Shown here: positions 39,440 to 51,400 of the stretch, in pieces | Layout: every line of letters starts with the position of its first letter | How positions within the stretch are numbered: position 1 is the stretch's first letter | Assembly (NCBI RefSeq): GCF_000237925.1 | Contig: NW_017386160.1 | Span: 1 to 64,000 of the forward strand | Length of the DNA: 64,000 bases | DNA from: Schistosoma mansoni | Taxonomy: Eukaryota; Platyhelminthes; Trematoda; Strigeidida; Schistosomatidae | Direction of reading: 5' to 3' | Made by a program: the position numbers and the translations under genes | The notes under the pieces: generated by a model | What the model was told of the DNA's origin: nothing | The model's input: the letters and a program-made list of their open reading frames with translations, nothing else | The model's database searches: none

Positions 39440-42400
39440 GTTTGCATGAAATTATCTGTTATCTGTTAAGGAACGAATTGATTGAAGATGATTTGGCAGA
39501 AAAGACATGTTATGATATTGTCAAAGATATAGTTGATGAATCACTCAGTGCCATATACCAGATATACTTAAATAATCAGTTAATACCATTCACAGTTTAT
39601 CAAGCATCTCTGTGCCTCATGCAATACATTGACGTAACTAGCGCCATACAATTTTGTATATTACAGAACATAGTTAGAATTCATGTCCTGCGATCAAGGA
39701 GAGCCTAATATTAATCTTAACCCAGAGTGGTTTGAAGATGAACGTACGTACTGGTTTTTATACCTGGACTTTGTTTGTTAGTTGCTGAATCAAGTAGAAT
39801 AGATTCATGGGCTCAAGGAGCGATTTCCAAGACTTATTATGCAAAGATCTCAGACAGTGAACAACCTCAAAAGAATCATCAAGTTTTACCAAAGCTTCAG
39901 AATAGTTTCATCCATAAGTAGGTGCTTCTGTCTTTGATTTGAGGAGCGTATTTTTTATCATTAACATAATGTTAATTCAGTGGCCATTTACATGACTTTA
40001 GTTAGATCGGACAAATGATCGTTAACAAATGGTTGCTTTTGAAACCAAGACTACACTACTCTGAAAATATTTTTCTTAAGAAGGGAGCTTCCTACTGCAA
40101 AAGAAAGGATGCATTTGCTTGCTTTAGTAGTGCTTGAGGTATATTCATGAAAACTTGGTGAATAGTCTTTCATGGTCTACTTTACTTTGATTTACATGTT
40201 TTAAGCCGGCCTGTTTGGACCAAAATTGCTTACTAGCACGGTGCAAAAAGTAAAATATTAACAATAGAGATCTAACTGTTAACTCTAGAAACTAAAGAAT
40301 TAGGCAATAAAACACAGTTTGAGGTTAAATCTCATCAAATATACAAAATAAATCTACATTTATTGATGAGGAAAGTTCGTCACTGTTCATAATGAAGGTA
40401 TTTATAATTGAGATAGTCTGATAGTCAAGGCTTCGATAAGTCTGGGTGTTCCAGTCTAAATCTGTTTGTAGTTTGGTTGGATTTCATACTAAAGATGTGC
40501 TCTATACGACAAGACTGAACGATAATCGTATAAACGTGTTTTCTAACGAAGTAACTCAAAGACAAACAAAGCGAAAGACTATGATTTTTGGGTTAAATAT
40601 GAGATTGGTCACATTCATGGTGACAAGGGTTGATGTTTTGCGAAACCACTAATTTGGACATTGATTTCGAGTTCTCATGTAACTTGATATTTGGGAACTG
40701 CTAGCCCTCGTAATACTATTCTGACACCGGTAAATTTTCTGATAAATCAGCAAAGAATATGACTTGGTTAAGAATTACGTGATAGCATCAGATTATCCAA
40801 CAATATTCCTATCGGTTTGAGGCTGGTTCTAATGGTGTTGCCCTCAACAGTAATACAGTTCTACAGTTTACAGTTGTGAAAAGTAATATAACATAAAGTA
40901 ACCCTATTATTCAACATGTTTAAATTTTCTGTAACGGATCAGTCGATTAGATAGAATAATGGAGTGAGCAAATAACTGAATTAAACCTAGACGTTCAGAC
41001 CCGAAATGAAAGTTATAACCGGTTAGATTTCAAAAGAGAAAATCATATTAAAATATGTGTAAACATGCATTACGTAATCGAAACATTCACAGATTATTTG
41101 ACTGAAGTAGCATGATTTCAAGTTATTTATTTATAGATGAAGACCAATGTCAAAGAGTAACTAATGGTCCTTTACTTTTATTTGTTGCAAAATATTGATG
41201 ATTTCATTAATACTGTTGAGATTTGAAATCACAACATTTTACTTATCATATCTCATTAAGTGGATGAATGCAGTTACATTAGACAAATGCCTTGTTCTTA
41301 TTTAGAACTCCTCAATACTGTTGAATTGCCGATGTCACACAGAAATGATTGTAGATCTGTTGGGTGTTTTAATGTTCAAAAAGAATCATTTATATAATTA
41401 AAACAAGTAAATTTAAGGCTAAGGTTATATCCCGAAGAGAATTATGAATGGTAACTTTTGAGAACTATTTATGGACCAATATTATATGTATATTTCCTAT
41501 TGTATAATTGTTAAGTAACTAAACTATTCATATTCGTGTCCTTCTTATTATGAGTTTTATCTTGACCTATACATTATTATTATATGATTTACCATTCCTG
41601 AATTATACCCAGTCTATTGATTACTGTTCCTCCCCATTCACAGCCACATTTGGCTAAATCCTGTAGAAATGTTATTTCCTATTTTATGGTACGATGTGGT
41701 CAATTTGTTTGGTATATAAACCCAGTATGTTTGAGAATAATGATTCATATTGCAGAGGCTGTTGTTGATGTTCTGGACTTAACTGACAGAAAAGCAGGAC
41801 TGATAAGTACTCAAGACTGCTCATGCGGATATTATGTATCATTGAGCGATCAATAAATTCATTTCTCTCTCATTGGCGGGAATCATCACGTCATATATAG
41901 ACTGGCCACTCACTCGATCGATAATAACGGCTTAAAACGTTCCATTTTATATATTCTATTTTATTATTTTCAGAAATGAAGATGTTAGTGAAAATAAAGC
42001 CATTCGTAAGGAACATACCACTGACAAGTTCCATAGTGAAAAACCCCATCAAATATCAATTCAAAAGAAGAAGCCTAAAAAACTGAAAAACAATTTAAAC
42101 AAGGGTAAATCAAATTGTTTAAAAATCTAACAATATTAATTCAACAAAAGTCAGTCAGTCAGATACAACGTAGGACCAGGTAATAGATAGGACGAATTAT
42201 TTATTCATAAAACCAGTAATCCCTGATGTTCAATGATTGTTTTGTTGAATGAGGTGTGGCAACTTGGATCGATGCATATATGTGTCTGATCACCAACTTC
42301 TAGACTAAGCAATGTTGGTAGATATAGACTACTTGGTTGGGGTCCGCATGACTATCGTAACCAAAGGTCGGAGACTATGTGTGGCATGGCTCAGAATCGA

Positions 42401-45400
42401 TCACAATGGCACATGTGTATACACTCTTTATCTTCCCCTAAATCTTGAGATTAAAATTGATTCATATTTGTCTTCCTTCCTATACTATATCCTTATATAC
42501 AACCTATCTTTTATATACTACCACCGCTAAATTAACTACTTCTATGAATCCGGTGTTCATCTTGTTGTGCTAACGAGGTATGTCAACTTGGACCGATGTA
42601 TAAATGTTCCTGGTCCTACGTTGTAGCTGACTTACTGACCGTCTCACTTGACGTACTCATTATATGTTCTCAAAACAATAACATCCTTTGAAAGTTTGAA
42701 ATTTATGGTTTACCTTGCTCATTTTTATGGTATTTTAATGTTGGGTGTATTAATATACAAAAATGTATTATACTTTCGTTTATTTATGTCAGATAGCACT
42801 GATAAAATCTTTAGTTTCAATATACATACTTTGTTATTGATGAAACTGTTTATTGTGAAAAGCTTTACCTTTTTTCTAGATGATTTTTGTTATATAGTTA
42901 AGGCCATGAGTCAATTGAATCTAGATTACCGTGGAAAACCTGGAAGCACTGGACGGACGTTTCGTCCTACTGTGGGACTACTTAGCAGTGCGCATCCACG
43001 ATCCCGCCACGTGGGATTCGAACCCAGGACCTACCAGTCTCGCGCCAGAGCACTTAACCNNNNNNNNNNNNNNNNNNNNNNNNNNNNNNNNNNNNNNNNN
43101 NNNNNNNNNNNNNNNNNNNNNNNNNNNNNNNNNNNNNNNNNNNNNNNNNNNNNNNNNNNNNNNNNNNNNNNNNNNNNNNNNNNNNNNNNNNNNNNNNNNN
43201 NNNNNNNNNNNNNNNNNNNNNNNNNNNNNNNNNNNNNNNNNNNNNNNNNNNNNNNNNNNTAGAGTTTCCTTTGAAGGGTGACATTAATGTTCCACTTTAT
43301 CTTCTCTTCAGTTCGTTTCAATTCGAACATGGAAATATTAAACAATGTTATCAGTAAAGTGAATATGAAATGGTAAAACTTGATTCTCTTTCTGTGGCTT
43401 GTACCTACATTGACCAATATTACAATTAAGGAAATTACTAATGATCTGTTTGAACAGTAATCGACTTAATATTCGAATGAAATCTTATCAATAAACAATC
43501 CATAATCACTAGATACTTTCATGTAATCCAGTGAGATAGCCTCCAAATGTTCTGGTACGCCCGAGAGTGAGGACAGTCCGCTCTCCCTCTCGAAATACTC
43601 TCACATAGCCACATGTATATAGCCTCTACCAGGGAAGTCTTAGTCACTGCCTTCTCACACCACGGGTGTTGTTTACGAAATTGAGAGGAAGAAAAGCAAA
43701 TGTCCGGCGCTTTAACTGGGTTGGTGGACATGGAAAGTTCACCTAAGGGAATTTGGAAAACTGAGTCCGAACCAATGGTGCACATGGGCTCTCCAGTATC
43801 CTGAGGGAACAAGTGGTGTATGAATCAATCGTTGATCACTGGCTATCATGGGACTGTATCTCCTCACGATGCTCCACTGTCCTGTGGATCAGATCTTTAG
43901 GTCACAGGCTTCGGGTGTGATCCCCTAATAAAACCATCTTTTTCAGTTTGGGCACCTGGGCAGTATCACAGCCCTCACACGAATCGAGTAAGATTTGTGC
44001 GGCGCATATATATCTGGTGCTTCCTTGTACCAATATTTATGTGTTTAAATAAATAAATAAATCCAGTGTGTAATGATGATAGAGTCATATGGATCCAATT
44101 GAGATATAAACCTTCGAAAGTTATACTGGTAGACAGATATGACCAAAATATGATTTAATCCATAGAATCAAATAGACAACACAAACTGAAGAAATGTTAT
44201 TTACGTTATTACTGTGAAATGTGAATAGATCTGGATTGTTTTTAATTAAAATTCATAAGGAAAAATTAAGCAAGCACTAAATTGAACAAAGCTTATGACT
44301 TCAGGCAATATCGAGTTAATCCGCACAGGATGTACATAAGCCAACAAGAGACTGATCAATTACAGTCCTAAATAACAATGGAAAGATACAAGTAAACAAC
44401 ACCAAGTGAATATAACTTCACCTCATTGCACAAGCAGGTGGCTATCAGGACTCAGTAGCTGAGTGGATAACGCGATGGTGTTTGAAGCGAACGGTACTGG
44501 GTGCAAGTCCCAGAGTGCAGGTACATCCAGCTGACGAGTCCCAAACAGGACGAAACGCGCGTCCTGTATTCCACTGCTAGATCTTATCCATCTTTGCTTA
44601 TTCAGGTCACTGTTCTACTTTACTGATTAATACTCACCAATCAGGTTATTAATTAAGAACTACAGAGTGTGTAGGTGCTTAAATGTTTTTCATTCTGTCG
44701 TTAGTTTTTAACTTACTCAATTGGTTACAATAACTTTTACTCATGAATTCTTTCTAACTATAGTCTTCAAATAAAATGAGAACAACAAATTGTAGTTTCG
44801 AATTAACGAATACCACAATTACACCTGATGTAATACGTTTACAAAAAATTAAGAATGCATGTGTCAATTTACCAAATACCATCGATTTGGTTGATTTAGT
44901 TGCTGGAGTAACAATATCTGATGGAGAACATTTAAAAATTGGTCAGTTAAGGGTAAGTAGTTTTTCTTGTATTCTGATTGAACTGACACTTAGTGTAAGT
45001 AGTTCTTACAAATGAACTCAGCGTTGAACAAAGCTGAAAACAACAAAACTATCTACCTAGTAAGCAAGGATGGATAGTGGCTAGCAGTGGAATCCAGTTT
45101 GACGCGCGACACTTCGTCCTATTTGGGACTCGTCAGTTGGATGTACCTTCATCTCAGAGTTGATGTTCACTCTGGGACTCGAACCCAGTACCTTAGTAAT
45201 TGAGTGTTACTTTTGCACTTGTTTAATATTCCTTAAACTATTGCATTTCACTAGACTTGAACTGATAAAGAATGAGGTCAAGAGGAAACGAAGATGATAT
45301 TTTATACATATGGAATTACAAAATATACTGTAGCAAAAAGACAACACCATTGCCTTTAAAAGGCAATGAGTAGGACTTTCCTGACAGTGTCTTTATACAC

Positions 45401-48400
45401 GAAACCATATAACAACATTTCGAGAGGAAGGTCGGACTTTCCTGACCATCGGCCTTATCAGAGCATTTTTCCTGTTATAAAACATGAGTTATGCATATCC
45501 TTCCTGTGAACATTTGTCAAACGTCTATCATGATAATTAATCGTGAATTCAAGTACTTTTTATAAAATTAATTTGTAGTTGAATTCATGAGTCAATTGAA
45601 GCTAGACCACCATGGAAAACCTGGAAGCACTGGACGGCCATTTTGTACAATTATAGGACTCCTCAGCAGTGCGCGGGATCGTGGATGACTCATGATTTCA
45701 ACTATGAAAAATTCTGAAATCTCCACAAAACTCCCTCTGAAATTAATTTGCTTAAAATTTTCTGATATTTTATCTGTTCATAACTGATTTGTTTTATAAA
45801 GGATTTCATCAATGATCAGTGATCACAATCATTAACATGATCTTGATTATTGTCACCCAAAAAAAAATCGATATTGTTTTTCGGGAGGAAATAAATTGAA
45901 AGCATCGATTTTAAATAAATCAAACTTTCAAATGAATCGATATTACTTTTGAGATGGTGGAGAAGATTTGTAGCTCAGGTGGATGCTTCGGGTACTTCTA
46001 CCCGAAATTTGTGCTGATGATGTCATTCAGAAGGACGATGAAAGCTCCACGACCAAACCATCCAGCTCAGAGAACAAACCAACATCAGAATCGATATTAC
46101 GTCTAAAAAAACTCTTGTGCTGCATAAATATTTACAACTTATCGATTTCAATACCCCAGAAATATTTGGGAACGATAAACTAAATTAAAACATGCTAATC
46201 ACTCGAACAACAATGTCGAAGTCATAGTGTAACCTGCGGATCCTGGATTTGATCCCACCATAAATGCTATAGCATTCCAGATCATCACAACTATAGGAAA
46301 TCAAATGATTCAACCGCAGTAAAAAGTTGGATGAAATGATCATTATTATCTCATGTGACGAGCTAATTGGACTGATTTGGTTGGAGCAGTAGATGTTCAA
46401 GACTCTACTTTTTTCTGACGCTGGAGCATACTAAGACCAAAGTCTGCGAAATGAAGTCCTAGATTTAGCCACTCTGTTGAATGTAGTGAAGTCTGTTATA
46501 AATAAAATTACTCTTACTTGTAACCAAGATATCTGATGAAACTGTCTACGAATCGAAAGAAATAGGAGTTAGCAACAGTCTAGTAATAAATGGAGTAACG
46601 ATTTACAGAAAGATTAGTTTCAAGATATTGTTACTTGTGGTCATATTTTCTGTTAGTTATAACAGCCATTATCTATGTCTAACTTAAAATTTATTTTGAC
46701 GTTAGACAGTCGAAGGCTATTACCAGTAATCTCAAAGACATAAGTTATGTTGGAGCTCATCACCAAAATGTAGCCATAGTGCTGAAACAAATGATCCTTC
46801 TCTATTCCCTAAAATGTTATGTGTTTCATCACTTCGCAACAAAGTTAGTGATTTTTCATAGTTGAAATCATGAGTCGATTGAAATTAGACCACCATGGTA
46901 ACCTGGAATCACTCGACGGCCGTTTCGTCCTTGTCTGGGAGTCCTCAAGAGTGTGCATCCATGATCCCGCCTCGCGAGATCCGAACTCAGGACCTATCAG
47001 CCTCGCGTGCCAGTGTTTAACCACTAGACCACTGAGCCGGTCGGCATCCAACGGTGTCATTGTCTAACTTCAACCAATCCACGATGTTTGAGCAATCGTT
47101 CACTGGTAGGTCCTGAGTTCGAATCTCGCGAGTGCGGGATCGTGGATGAGCACTGCTGGGGAGTCCCAGAATAGGACGAAACGGCAGTCTAGTGCTTCCA
47201 GGTTTTCCATGGTGGTCTAGCTTCAATTGACTCAAGATTTCAAATATGAAAAGTCCTAAAATCTCCACAAAACCCCTTCTGACTAACGAGTGTTATTGAA
47301 CACGACATTATAAAATCCTTACAGTTGATTGACTTTCCTCATTTAAATAAATTTTAAAACTGATTAATATTATATAACATAATTAATATTTTAATAGTTG
47401 AATCCATGATCTTGCATACTAGTGACTAGCTTCAAGATGAATTTTATGGAGTTCTAGTAAGATGTCGTGACCAGTGGATTTCAGTTCGTGTCAGGTGGAG
47501 ACAAATATCCATCCCAGACAATGGATGAAGAGTTATAATTCAACACCGTTAGACGCAGGCTCAATGATCTAGAGATTAAACGCGAGAAAGAAGGTTCTGA
47601 GTTTGATTACCCCGTAAGGGATCGTTGATGCTCACTGCTGACGAGTCTCATGCTAGAATGAAACGGCAGTCCAATGCTTCAATGGTTGTCTAGCTTAGAT
47701 CGATTCTCACAAATCCTCATTCTGATAATAATCAATATTCTTATACCTTTGATACCATGTTTTTTTAATATATTTATTCATTTTTATATTATAATCGTAG
47801 AATGAACAGTTCACGTATATTTTGAATACAAACTGGAATGATCTCGATGAAATTCCACCAGTCAAAGCAAATTAAAATGATGAACCATAATGATTTATAT
47901 CTTCAAAGTATTTCTTTACATGAATCATTTACAAACTACACACCAATACACATTGATATATTCAAATTGATTGATCTTTCTGTTTTATTTGTGATGATGG
48001 GGATCGGGAATTGGTGAAGAGGATGAAGTAGTAGTAGAATTGGGTTGAAAGGAAGCACAAAGGGATTAAACTGGAATGTAACTTTGTTGATGATTGAATT
48101 TGATTAATACCGATAGATTCCAGGTTAGTAGTCTACAGGTTAAGTATTTGCATGTGAAACTGAAGGTCCTAGGTTGAAGTGTCCCATATGAGAGATCATG
48201 GATGTACACTTCTAAGGAGTCTTATGATAAGATGAAATGGGCATCCAGAGCTTCCAGGTATTAATTGGTTGATTACTTCATGGTTTCAGTGAATTGAGTG
48301 AAATGAAATGTAGATTTCGAGGTTGTGATTGTTATATGGTTTAAGAGTAATCAAACCATAATGTAAGATTCATGTTTCATCCTATTCCGAACTCATCAGC

Positions 48401-51400
48401 TAGATGTATTTGTGCCTATGTTGGTATTTTCACAGAGACTTCAACCCAGTACCTTTTGCTGAGAATACCTAAAGTGATATTCATTGAGTAGCTGAGTCCA
48501 GTTTGCTACTGGGTTATGAAATGGGCATGATTTTTCAGTCATACTTGAACAGTCCTCTTATCAATATTGATAACTGAATTTTAATTAGTCTACTGCATTA
48601 GCAACGTGTAACGTTACAGCTATGTTAGGGTATAAGATATACAACTCCTCAATGATTGATCAATATCTGGTCCTCTGTATAGACAACGGGATAAGTCAAA
48701 TACTTACTAATATTGATCCTACCGATGTGCTATAATAGTTTTATGTCTTGACCCTAAGATAAAGTTCGTCTTCTTTGATAGAGGTTTTGTAACAGGGTTT
48801 ACCAAAGAAATGTGTATACCTCGTTAAGGCTTTGTACTTGAACAATATTGGTCATATAAGAGTTTACGACGAAATGTCATTGAAACTAATAACATCAACC
48901 TGTGTTTATTGAGGCTGTTGATTTACCCTATTTTATTTAACCTCTTTACAGACGTTCTTTGAAAAATAAAATCCTCTACTCACAATTGATTGATCACTGA
49001 GTGGTGATCAATGTCATGCGTGTCAAGTACTTCTTAGTGGTGATCGAATGCTATCGATCACCATCCAGTGATCAATCAATTGTGACTACATCTCAGTCCT
49101 ACAGCAGGTCGTTTGCGGCCCAAATAGCTCAGTGGTGGCGTCGCTGACTGTGAAGCTGAGTGACACGTGATCGAATCCATACTGACGAGTGCCAAGTAGC
49201 ACGAAGCCCGAGTCCAGAGTTTCCTGTTGACCACCTCCAACCACCATCTGAAAATCCTCTTCCAACTTTTAGAGCGTTATCTGCTACCAGAGGATTCATT
49301 TCTCACCTTTGACTACAAGAATGATATAGTTTTCTTTGGTGATGGTGTTCGGGCATGAACACATAGGAATGCCACTAAGAGTAATCAAACCGAGACACAG
49401 CATTAGTCCATGAAATCACTGACTGTTCATGTGGGTCATATTGACAACTTTAGATTATCATAACTAGTATCTAAAGACACGCTAATGTGATCAGTAAGCT
49501 GTCAGATCCACTCTTTGTCACTCCTTCGATCTTGACCTTCTGAAATAATACCTTATGTTCTGTGAATCAACCATTTTGTCTCGAATTATTTTTTTATCTG
49601 TAATCTCGTTTGCTATAATTGAAACTAGTGCTTCTTAGAATAGCCTAAGTCATCTGGTTAATTTTATGTCCCCCTATTGATGTAGTGTCTGAACTTGTGT
49701 GTGTCTAAATATGTCAAGTTGGGGGGGGGGCTAGAAATTCCTGTCGATAAATGAATAGGGTTAATTTCAATAGCATTACATAGTAAATATAGACATTTAC
49801 AATCGGGAAAAACGAAACAGAGAGCACAGAATAAAAGGAGTAAACATGACTGCGATACTTACTTACTTACTTACTTACGCCTGTTACTCCCAATGGAGCA
49901 TAAGCCGCCAATCAGCTTTATCCAACACACTCTGTCCTGGGCCTTCCTTTCTAGTTCTATCCAACTTCTGTTCATTCTTCTCATATCTGTCTCCTTTTCT
50001 CGGCTTAATGTATTCTCTGGTCTTCCTCTTCTACTTTGGCCTTCAGGATTTCATGTGAGGGCTTGTCTTGTGACGCAGTTGGGTGACTTCCTCAAGGTGT
50101 ATCCTATCTACTTCCATCGCTTCTTCCTGATTTCTTCCTCCTCTGGAATCTGGTTAGTTGTCTCTCACAGTAACTTGTTGCTGATAGTGTCTGGTCAACG
50201 GATCCGAAGTATTTTGCATAGACAACTGTTAATAAACACCTGTATCTTCTGGATGATGGCTTTCATAGTTCTCCACGTCTCCGCCCCGTACAGTAGAACT
50301 ATCTTGACATTTGTCAAGACGCTAACCATAAAAATGACTCCAATAGATTTGCCATAATATAGTTAATAAGCTCTTTTATCACCTATAGCTTTGGATAGAT
50401 TTTTTTAAAATTAGTTGAATAAACCAAAGTAGTTTCGGTGTAAAGCAGCTGACGAAGGTAATTATACTCATTAAAAACAATAATCTGAAAATTTAATAAC
50501 CCTATAATTTCATTGGTGAATTGGCATGTAGTCATGGCTACATGTAATTTCAAGGCCATTTAGGAGTACAGGTAACAATTAATGTAGCGAACAAATGAAA
50601 AAAAATGTAATTTTATTTCAAAGACAGAATGCATCAATCGGTTACAGAGTCTCGAAAATTTACTTAAAAGAAGACGTGACCTATCCCTTTCTATATGGAA
50701 CTATGAATACTGTAACTAGGGTCTTCCTCATATTGGATTGTAACAGTGAATGTGAAAGGTAGTCTATTTCATGTTTTGAGGAAACGATTAAATTCAGTTG
50801 AGATTTACTCCTCCATAAATGGTCAAGCCCAGACTTAATGAGTGTACATTTATAGTTCAAGGGATAATCAATCTAAAGAATTGTAGTGCGTAAATTAACA
50901 GTGAACAGATTCCAACCCAAGTTTATGTTTTATAAGAACACTATTCAGAATAAAAATGCATTATTATTAGAAGGGGTTTTTGTGGAGATCTTAGTAATTT
51001 TATAGTTGAGATCATGAGTCAGTTAAAGCTAGACCACCATGGAAAACCTAAAAGCACTGGACGGCCGTTTCGCCTTATTGTGGGACTCCTCAGCAGTGTG
51101 CATCCATTATCCCGCCTTGCAAGATTTGAAACCAGGACCTATCAGTCTTGCGCCAGAGCACTTAACCGATAGACCATTGAGCCGGCATCCGAGAGGTAAA
51201 TTCAGGAGTTTTAGTGAGAAGCAGTGACCAGTGGAGTTCAAACCACGTCTGTTGTGTGATAGGAACTCACTGAAGACAATTGATGAACGGTTACATACTG
51301 TTGTTTGTAAACGATTCATTTTGACTTATATCTGATCAACTTTTTGAATGATTCATTTAGATAAGATGATTGTAGAAACTGAAGAGATTTCATTGAAAAG

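Larger units (their letters stand above)
41423..41893 (+). mobile_element. LTR-like repeat family B, copy 4 (best kept)
   Basis: About 471 bp from (G)GTTATATCCCG to TCATCACGTCA. TATAAA at 41715-41720 and AATAAA at 41852-41857 are 137 bp apart, as in an LTR with U3-R-U5. No internal domains flank it, so likely a solo LTR in the C2orf81-like intron. Confidence 0.65.

Noticed and set aside
39634-39708. Extension of C2orf81-like exon 2 to the stop at 39708
   Set aside because: The extension matches nothing, while skipping a 40-nt intron gives codons matching the family (CDQGEP..NPEWFEDE).
49846-50357. Hydrophobic, membrane-like frames on +
   Set aside because: Antisense of an RTE ORF2 tail; the hydrophobic look is a by-product of the opposite strand.
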